Assembly (NCBI GenBank): GCA_013339895.1 | Contig: JABACO010000015.1 | Coordinates: 3,804,741-3,868,740 of the forward strand | Length of the DNA: 64,000 nucleotides | From: Ephydatia muelleri | Taxonomy: Eukaryota > Porifera > Demospongiae > Spongillida > Spongillidae | Reading direction: 5' to 3' | Shown here: piece after piece, positions 56,363 to 64,000 of the stretch | Position numbering within the stretch: position 1 is the first letter of the stretch | How the letters are laid out: the number at the start of each line of letters is the position of its first letter | The notes under the pieces: generated by a model | What the model saw: only the letters and a program-made list of their open reading frames with translations | The model's database searches: none | What the model was told of the DNA's origin: nothing | Position numbers and translations under genes: made by a program

Positions 56363-59300
56363 CGACATTCAGAGATTGTGCTGGCAGATAGACAGATGCC
56401 TGCACACCGATTTTGTCCTTGCCGCTCGCAGCAGCCACTGGGAACCGACCGACAACCTCCTCACCTCCACCACTCGGATAGACCTCAGCCACATGATCCC
56501 CTACGTTGCTGCTGCCATGGTCAAGTGGGTGTACACGATGCCATTAACATGCCTTCCGACCAGGATGCCATCATTGAGCTTCTGGCTGCCTCAAACACCT
56601 ACCGTCTGACAGAGCTGAAGCTAAAGTGAGTGACAATGACAAGTGATGGTGGGAGGGAGGGGTAATAGTGAGGCATGAGGAGGTGGGGGGAGAAGGGAGG
56701 GGTAATAGTGAGAGATGAGGAGGTGGGGGGGAAGGAGGGGTAATAGTGAGGCATGAGGAGGTGGGGGGGAAGGAGGGGTAATAGTGAGGCATGAGGAGGT
56801 GGGGGGGAAGGAGGGTAATAGTGAGATATGAGGAGGTGGGGGGGGAGGGGTAATAGTGAGGCATGAGGAGGTGGGGGGGGAGGGGTAATAGTGAGGCATG
56901 AGGAGGTGGGGGGGAGGGGTAATAGTGAGGCATGAGGAGGTGAGGGTTTTAAAGAACGCGAGGTTATGTTTGAGGTTTGGACGCAGGTGAGGGAAGGTTT
57001 GGGCGAAGGGTTAGGAGTTGAGGGTCAGGAGAAGGTGTAATTGGCATCATCTGCCCTTAGAGTACACTGGCCTACTTGTTTTTGACCTGTTACTTCATTC
57101 ATTTCCAACTGGCAATGTTTGTATATATATCTCTGTTATTCATGGCCAATATTCATTGTTCAATGCATCTGCACATGCATGTAGGTGTGAACAAGCCCTC
57201 ATCACTTCTGTCAACGTGCGTAACTGCATCAGACTGTACCAGACCTCTGAGGAGCACAGTGCAGAACACCTGAAGAAGTACTGTCTGCAGATCATTTCCA
57301 GTCACTGGGTACGTTGCAGGGTGGAGTGGGATACTGTATGCATGCTTGCACTGTGCAGGTTGCATCATTACATGGGGTAGGTGTTAGGGATTGATGGGTG
57401 GAGTGTTAGGGATTGATGGGTGGAGTGTTAGGGATTGATGGGTAGAGTGTTAGGGATTGATGGGTGGAGTGTTAGGGATTGATGGGTGGAGTGTTAGGGA
57501 TTGATGGGTGGAGTGTTAGGGATTGATGGGTGGAGTGTTAGGGATTGATGGGTGGAGTGTTAGGGATTGATGGGTGGAGTGTTAGGGATTGATGGGTGGA
57601 GTGTTAGGGATTGATGGGTGGAGTGTTAGGGATTGATGGGTGGAGTGTTAGGGATTGATGGGTGGAGTGTTAGGGATTGATGGGTGGAGTGTTAGGGATT
57701 GATGGGTGAAGTGTTAGGGATTGATGGGTGGAGTGTTAGGGATTGATGGGTGGAGTGTTAGGGATTGATGGGTAGAGTGTTAGGGGACATTCAAAGGTCT
57801 ATGCTTGATAACACTCCAGTGCTGGATCAGACAATCAAGTAGTGTACTCTATCAACACAACAGCTGTGCCACACCCTACTATAGGACATCTGCATGAATA
57901 CAGCAACGTTGCTGACAGCACTCACTTTTTTTTATTTTTGTAGCACGCAGACAATAGCTATGCAAAGGAGGTTGGTTTGTGGTCAAACTTAATGCCATTT
58001 CACCAACACAACACCACCACCAACACAACACCAACACCCTACCAACACAAACACCACCAACACCAACACCACCAACCACCAACACTACCACCATTTTGTG
58101 TAATCAAACAACACGCATAGCGTCCTCCAAATGATCATCTGGGTGAAGTGACATGGGTGTGAGGTTTCTTGTTCAGCTAGTTCAATGCAGGGCCGGCGGA
58201 ACCGGGTGGGCTGAGTGGGCTATAGCCCTACCAGATTTGGCTGTCGACGCCATTTATAACTATTAATATTAAGGTTATATTGCTCAATAGTTTTTAAAAT
58301 TATCGTTCATTGCGCAGCAGCTGAATGGCTACATTCGAAGCAAAATTACTCGTAGTATCAGACACCCCCCATCAACCCGCAGGTTTTAAATTCCCGCGTA
58401 GGGAGATAGGAAAACAGCACCGTAGCTTCCAGCAGATCTGGTTTTCGAAGTGGAAATGGTTACATTACAGCGAGTCGGATGACAAGGTATTCTGTCATAC
58501 TTGCGTTAAGGCTGTCAGAGATTTCAAAATGAGTTCAAAAAATGCCGAGGAAGCCTTTCTGACTAGAGGATACAATAACTGGAAGGCAGCTACTGATGCG
58601 TTTCGCAAACACGAATCAAGCAATTGCCATGCACAGTCGGTAGAGAAACTGTATACTCTACCGTCCACTACAAAAGACATCTGTACAAGTGTGCACTGTA
58701 CTGAAACTCATTCTGATCATGCCTGCTACAAATGCTACCAGTGAGCGATCATTTAGTGCCCTGCGTATAGGTTGAAAACATATCTTCGCTCATCTATGTC
58801 TCAACAGAGACTGAACCATCTTATGCTGCTTCACGTACACAAAGAACGTACAGATGCTTTGGATCTTGAAGAAGCAGCCCGGGAGTTCATAGCCAACTCA
58901 GAGCACAGGCAACGTATTTTCGGAGCGTTTTAATCATTGTTTTGCAGACCGAATGAACATGCATATTGAAATTAATTGATTTATGCGTAGATATTAACAA
59001 TAAGTAACGATTAATGTTAATTAACCTAATGAATATAATCAGCCCAACCAGTTTTTATAGCCTTCCGCCGGGCCTGCAATGGGTATGATGTTGCATTCAG
59101 CCTGACGTGCTTAGGGGCTCAAATTCTGCAAGAGTTACTTGAATTTCTGAAATAAACATCCTGTGCTTTTGGCTTGTTTAACACACATTGCAAAATCATG
59201 TAACCTTCAATAGACTGGTAAAACAAGCCAACAATGCTTTTCAAAGCACTGGATGCATATTTCGGATATAGTTTTGATGCAGGATTTGGACCATGTGCTG

Positions 59301-59555
59301 TAAAGAGGGAGTTATGAAGGAGGAATGCACACTGGATGCATACTCCTTACTCATCTTTTTCTTCTCCCTCACAGAGCAGCCTCAACACAAGTGACTTTGC
59401 TAGCCTGAGCGCGCCACTGATGTACGACATGTTCAAGGCGCACACTGCATTTCCCCTGCACCTGGCCATCCAGCACCTCAGGGAAGATGTCGTGTTCCTC
59501 TTCCTCATAGAGAACAGTGCCCAGGTCAGTTGACCCATTACAAGGGGCCAACTGA

Positions 59556-59624
<69 letters not shown>

Positions 59625-62600
59625 TGGGTGTGTGTGGGTGTGTGTGTGGGTGTGCACAGCATGGACAGTGCAATACTGTGTTTGTACGCGTCTCTGTGTA
59701 ATGCTTTGTGAATATATCATTCTTTGTACTGATAGTCTTAGGACATTACTACCATGCCATTGGAGTCATGTATTTATTTGTTTTTGGTTACGTATACATG
59801 TCCATGTATCACAGGAAAAAGTTAGAAACGTCCAGGCATGGTTTTTCAAGCTGGTTTTTAACATAAAACCACTCTGGGATTGGTGGTCTAGCGTGGAAAT
59901 AGCGTAAAAACCATCCTGGGATTAAACGTCCAGGGTGGGAATATCGTAAAAACCATATGGTCTTGTCCTGGTTTTGTCGAACAAAAACCATGTTGAAGTA
60001 ATGAATATTTATTGCTTCAACAAACCAGGACAAGACCATATGGTTTTTACGATATTCCTACCCTGGACGTTTAATCCCAAGATGGTTTTTACGCTATTTC
60101 CACGCTAGACCACCAATCCCAGAGGGGTTTTATGTTAAAACCAGCTAGAAAACCATGACTGGACATTTCTAACTTTTTCCTGTGTATGTGTACCTCCTAC
60201 AGTAGTGACTCTAACTAATGTATGCAACTTTCATGGGTATCTACTATGTATTGTTTACTGATAAGCAGAATTGAATCTTATAATATAGCCACCATTGATA
60301 CCTCCCTACATAGATTTGTACGGGTTTTGAATGCCAAGGATTCTACTTGATGCTCTGTGAATAAGAGACATATAGTGTTTTTTTTTTTTTCCTGATAAGT
60401 GACAAATCTTTGGTTACCTCTTGCTCGTGCTCCACCAGCTGCCTCACAAGCTGAACGAGTGTGACGAGGAAGGCAACATCCCGCTGAACCTGGCTCTCCT
60501 GAACCGTCACGAGGGCATAGCCAACACCCTGGTGAACCACAAGTGCAACCTGGACATCCAGGACAAGGAGGGGAACAGCCTGCTGCACCTGGCCGTGATG
60601 CGGGGAGACAGCTTTGCCGCGTCCTTCCTTGTGAAGCACGGGGCCAGCACAATCCAGGCCAGGAGGACGACACAGGAGACTGCTCTGCATCTGGTGGCCT
60701 CCTATCTCCATCAAAAGGTACTGTGGGGGTGCGGTCAGGGGGGGGGGGGGGGGGGGTTCAGATTTGCCTAGAACTTCCTACATGTAGGTATGTACTTCTA
60801 CAGTAAAAGTCCATGTGCACGTATTGTACATGTACGGTGTATTGTGCATCCACTCACACACACACACACACACTGATACAATGCACATGTACATACACAT
60901 GCGTACAAATGCAGACATCCATGTGCATGTAAGTACACATACACATGCGTACAAATATTGGGTAACAGGATTATTGGGAATTAAGCCTTCAATCTCTTCA
61001 CAAGTAGCAGTGATCACCGAGACCATGTGTTTCAAGGTTGTTCACCTTGATCTAGCATCATCCAAACTGGAGTCTGCAAACCTCTGTTATCAGAGTGTTG
61101 TGTTATCATATATTAAATGCTAGATATCAACACACTACATGTAGTTGCTGAATGCTGCAAGATCAGCTTTCTCACATGAATTAGAATGCATTAGTTGTTC
61201 AACACTTGGAGAGCACTGTAATGCAGTGTTTTAGATGGAGCATCATTTGAGAGAATTCAGTTATGAGTGGGTTTATATTCGGATATCGTATTATTTTACA
61301 GCATGATTAAAGTATATTTGGGCTAAAATATGTTGACAGGCATGCAGGCCACATGCAAAAATATTTCGACATTGAATATTCCCAAGTTTACGGTGTCTCT
61401 CATGTCTTCATAAGGCTGTAGTGAACCATGCACAGGTGGCAGCCCGGAGTGACCTACAGCCAGTTGACTCCATGGGCTCTGTGGCTAAGCTGCTCCTGGA
61501 ATTCCACACTAACCCAGACGCCCAGGACTCTGCAGGTTACACACCACTGCAGAGAGCTGTGGAGGGCAAGAACGAGGAAGTGTTTGCCATCTTGATAAAC
61601 CACATGAGGTATGTGGAGTAAAGTTGTACTATGAGCCGATTTTAGTCACCATTTAAATATATCGGCTCTGTGTCAGTCTCAACTGACCCATATGAGATCT
61701 TTTGTGCATGCACTGGAAGATTGACATTCGTCTAGTTTTACGTAGCTACAGTGTATAGCCACACCCTTGCACGTACTTGTACATGTGTATCTACATGTAT
61801 GTGCATACTGTAGTTTGTGTGTGTGTGTGTCTTTTCATTTTTCCAATACTGTACATATATGTACATGCTGCCTACATTGCACAGAAAGGGGGCATGCGTG
61901 CGGGTTAATTAACCATCGTTGTTATGACCAATTTTGTCCCCCAATAACTTTTCTCGCAACCCGATTTAAAACAGTCTTAACCTGGAGCTCCGCAATGCAG
62001 CCGGGAACACGGCCCTCAGGCTGGCCCTGCAGCAGCTGGACAGAGGCTACCCAGACTGCGAAGACATCTCGGCCTACGACCACACCTTCGCCTCCCGCCT
62101 CCTCAAGAGAGGAAGCAACCCGGACGCCACGGACCCCGTCACGGGCAACACCCTCCTCCACTGGGTGGCCTCGGAGTCCAACGAGGCGGCGGCTGTCTTT
62201 CTCGTGCACCATGGGGCGGCGACCAATAACACCAACCGCCTCGGGGAGACTCCCATCCACGTGGCGGCTTCCCGGGGCCTCCACCGATTGGTCAGCGTCC
62301 TCCTGCAGCACGGAGGTGACCCGAATGTCCAGACTGCTCCAAAGGCCAGGGCTGTCAAGCAACCCTCCCTCCATCTTCCTGCGGTGGGTTCTATCCCCCC
62401 GGCCTGCGCGGGTCCGTTTGGTGCGATTCAGGAGGGTTCGGAAGACATCTCGGCCAGTGTGAGTGAATTTGCCTACGGTGGCATGATGATCGACGCTGGG
62501 CTCAACTCTGCCCTGCTCGACCTCAGCCTCACCTCCCTGCCTGCGACTTTTAGCAACAGCAGGCCCAACTCCATCAGCGGAAGCAGGAAAGCCATGTCCA

Positions 62601-63721
62601 ATAACACTAACACTCACTCCGGTCAGAGGGGAAGCCCCCGGGTTGAGCAGCCCGAACGCATCAGCACCAATCCATTTTCTGGGGACTCTGGAGATGAGGA
62701 GGAGGCGGAGTCTCGGCCCCCGCAGGTTGCAGCACAAGGGTACTCGGTCACACCCACTGGGAGGGCGGAGGTCCTATCCCCCACACAGAGCCTGCCGTTG
62801 GGTGGGGCTGTATCCCAGCAACAGAGGGGCGGGGTCAAGAGGGAGAGTTTTGTGCCGCCATACCTTATCAAGACCCAGAGTGCCTCGATGGCTGGGTCGG
62901 ATGTGTGCGAGTTTCTGGAGGAGCCGGAGGTGTTTGATGTGTCTGAAGACCCTGGTAAGAGGACTGCCCTTCACCTGGCCATTGCCCATAAGCATCCTAC
63001 GGTGGTGGACATCCTTTTGCAGCTGCACAATGGAGGTACGCTGAAACGCATATGGTACTGTAACTGTGCATGTACCACAAGTACACGTAACTTGAAAAAT
63101 GCTCGAGCATCGAGTGCTTGTCACACGTCAGTTGCGTGTGGGCGCCACGCAACTGGTAAGTAGCCTCATTCTCCGTGAGTAATGCGCTTGTGAACCACAG
63201 AGGTGTGTGTGTATGTGTGCATGTGTGTGTGTTTGTATGATTTCCTAAAATGATGTATTTACGTACACAGTAATGCATGTGGTTCAGGGAACTGTACATG
63301 TACATTGTGTATGTGTGTGAGTGTGTGAGATGTTTACTGGTGTGGTCATGTTTCGCCAGCTTGTTGTATGGTTTACTGGTCCCCACATATGTTACATTGG
63401 TGAGTCATGTAACATTTAATGCAACTTTGGAATATAGGACTTGTCTGAGTTTACGGCATTCTGTTTTTGTATACACACAGCTAGTTCGGGTAGGCTCCAA
63501 ATAGGACTAAACATATCCCTTCCTGATGCAAACTCGGACACTCCTCTGGGACTGGCCCTCTGGACCAAGCAGTTCACAGTTGCCAAGCAGATGTTGTCAG
63601 CAGGCGCTGACGTGGAGACCAGCGACGAGCAGGGTCGTACCCTCCTCCACCTGGCCATTGTGAGGCGTCTCCCGGAGGTATGCATTTTCCTCCTTGACAA
63701 CGGAGCAAGCTTCAAGGGAGT
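56363..63721 (+). CDS. ANKFY1: ANKFY1 (rabankyrin-5) orthologue, seven internal exons
   Basis: Exons: 56,363-56,625; 57,185-57,308; 59,375-59,524; 60,439-60,717; 61,436-61,608; 61,975-63,035; 63,481-63,721; all GT-AG with matching phases, about 763 codons. Exons 1-2 give the BTB fold (ADRQMPAHRF, FVLAARSSHW, MVKWVYT) and a BACK-like part (SVNVRNCIRLYQTSEEH, LKKYCLQIISSHW). Exons 3-7 give about ten ankyrin repeats (FPLHLAIQHLREDVVFLFLI; GNSLLHLAVMRGD; ETALHLVASY; GYTPLQRAVEG; GETPIHVAASRG; RTALHLAIAHKHP; GRTLLHLAIVRR). Exon 6 adds a linker of about 200 polar residues. The N-terminus is in the gap; the rest of the repeats and the FYVE domain lie past the window. Family role: early endosome, Rab5 effector. 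Exon 1 has two compensating frameshifts (TTTT at 56,411-56,414; near 56,531-56,538). Confidence 0.92.
56635..56940. repeat. Minisatellite, 8 units of about 34-38 bp
   Basis: Unit: GGGGTAATAGTGAGGCATGA followed by GGAGGTGGGGGG and a variable G/A end. It lies in the first visible ANKFY1 intron. The variable G-run gives length differences between units. Confidence 0.93.
57383..57780. repeat. 22-bp minisatellite, 18 units
   Basis: GTTAGGGATTGATGGGTGGA plus GT repeats in perfect register for about 396 bp. Three units vary (GGGTAGAG twice, GGGTGAAG once). It lies in the ANKFY1 intron after the 57,185-57,308 exon. Confidence 0.97.
57998..58095. repeat. CAA/ACC-rich simple sequence
   Basis: Irregular CACCAACACAACACC repeats in an ANKFY1 intron. 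No coding meaning. Confidence 0.8.
58188..59076 (+). mobile_element. Internally deleted hAT transposon (TTF-type)
   Basis: Ends CAGGGCCGGCGGAA and, read inward from the right, CAGGCCCGGCGGAA (14-bp inverted repeats, one mismatch). The flanks share only CAATG, so an 8-bp duplication is not clear. Inside, an open frame (58,325-58,744) encodes the N-terminal TTF-type zinc-finger region (WLHYSESDDKVFCHTC, FLTRGYNNWKAATDAFRKHE, NCHAQSVEKL). It then jumps straight to the hAT C-terminal dimerisation region (ATSERSFSALR, MSQQRLNHLMLLHVHKERTD, REFIANSEHRQRIFGAF). The catalytic middle of the transposase is missing. It lies in an ANKFY1 intron. Confidence 0.85.
59557..59652. repeat. (GT)n microsatellite
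   Basis: About 95 bp of GT repeats with GGGTGT interruptions towards the 3' side, directly after the donor of the 59,375-59,524 exon. Confidence 0.95.
59810..60184. mobile_element. Foldback MITE, 375 bp
   Basis: Arms of about 180 bp pair from CACAGGAAAAAGTTAGAAA to its complement, with few mismatches, around a short loop near ATGAATATTTATT (60,000-60,012). Flanked by TAT on both sides. There is no coding content. It lies in an ANKFY1 intron. Confidence 0.85.
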
Positions 63722-63845
63722 GTAAGTACAGTGCTCAATGTTATGGGCATGTAAGTACTAAGGTTGTATCAATGTTATGGGCACTAAGGTTGTATTCGTA
63801 CCAGTTTTAATAACCACTGTGTTTGTTGGGTTTGAAGCCGACTAG

Positions 63846-64000
63846 AGTACTAGTGGAGCTGTAATAAGGGAGGGGGCTTGGGGGAGAGAGGCTGGGGGGG
63901 GGCTGGGGAGAGAGCGGCTAGGGGAGGGGGGCTGGGGGGAGAGAGGCTGTGTGGGGGGGGCTGGGGGGAGAGAGGCTAGAGGAGAGAGACTGGGTGGGGG
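63846..64000. repeat. G-rich repeat with quadruplex potential
   Basis: Irregular GAGAGAGGCTGGGGGG units on the plus strand, cut by the window end. Many runs of four or more G within short loops. Confidence 0.8.

Noticed and set aside
56571-56933. Pro/Ser/Leu-rich minus-strand proteins
   Set aside because: These are translations of the 34-38-bp minisatellite.
57383-57780. Interstitial telomere repeat (TTAGGG)
   Set aside because: TTAGGG occurs only once per 22-bp unit, so this is a minisatellite and not a telomere array.
57383-57780. CRISPR array
   Set aside because: The repeats are contiguous with no unique spacers and the genome is eukaryotic.
59347-59720. His/Thr-rich proteins on the minus strand
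   Set aside because: These are translations of the (GT)n microsatellite.
61767-62462. 231-codon Arg/Ser/Thr-rich frame
   Set aside because: It is a shadow of the GC-rich ANKFY1 exon 61,975-63,035 in another frame. The ankyrin frame is supported by splice phases and homology.
61922-62737. 271-codon minus-strand frame opposite ANKFY1
   Set aside because: Antisense shadow of a GC-rich exon, with no recognisable family.

Overview
The window looks like a draft-assembled genome of a marine invertebrate animal, most likely a sponge. This is inferred from spliced genes with GT-AG introns, an ANKFY1 (rabankyrin-5) orthologue, UNC-93-like transporters, many microsatellites and minisatellites, and two families of reverse transcriptase with a C-terminal CCHC knuckle and restriction-like endonuclease of a kind I remember from sponge and coral genomes. 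Species identity is not shown by the sequence.

Positions 1-45,017 form one giant near-perfect palindrome. The left arm (1-22,499) is the reverse complement of the right arm (22,555-45,017) around a 55-bp spacer, and the left edge probably continues outside the window. Each arm carries an outer stretch with dispersed repeats, the last two coding exons of an UNC-93-like transporter (6,092-6,783, minus; mirror 38,236-38,927, plus), a 10-kb intron packed with transposon debris, the first coding exon of the same gene (16,839-17,705; mirror 27,314-28,180), and a head-to-head second copy of that first exon (18,096-18,962; mirror 26,056-26,922). The intron of the second copy runs into the palindrome axis, so its C-terminal exons are not present. 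The 10-kb intron holds a hAT-type MITE with an 8-bp target duplication, a three-layer nest (Mutator-like element containing a hAT-like element containing a retrotransposon fragment), and a chain of 5'-truncated retrotransposons joined head to tail at A+T-rich 3' tails. The arms differ mostly by one- or two-base indels, often in homopolymers, and by large G-tract length differences. This makes an assembly fold-back as likely as a real chromosomal palindrome.

Positions 45,018-55,246 follow: a fossil Ty3/Gypsy pol fragment, a 1.3-kb blank, a foldback MITE, a longer retrotransposon 3' half (48,596-50,025), a second copy of the hAT-type MITE, and a third UNC-93 first exon with its intron (51,613-55,246). 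That third exon is disrupted by small indels. A run of exactly 1,000 N (55,247-56,246) then joins this to an unrelated region.

Positions 56,247-64,000 hold the middle of the ANKFY1 orthologue on the plus strand: seven coding exons covering the BTB domain, the BACK-like segment and about ten ankyrin repeats. Its introns contain two minisatellites, an internally deleted hAT transposon and a foldback MITE. ANKFY1 family proteins act on early endosomes with Rab5 and UNC-93 family proteins are polytopic membrane proteins; nothing in the sequence ties the two together beyond being on one scaffold.
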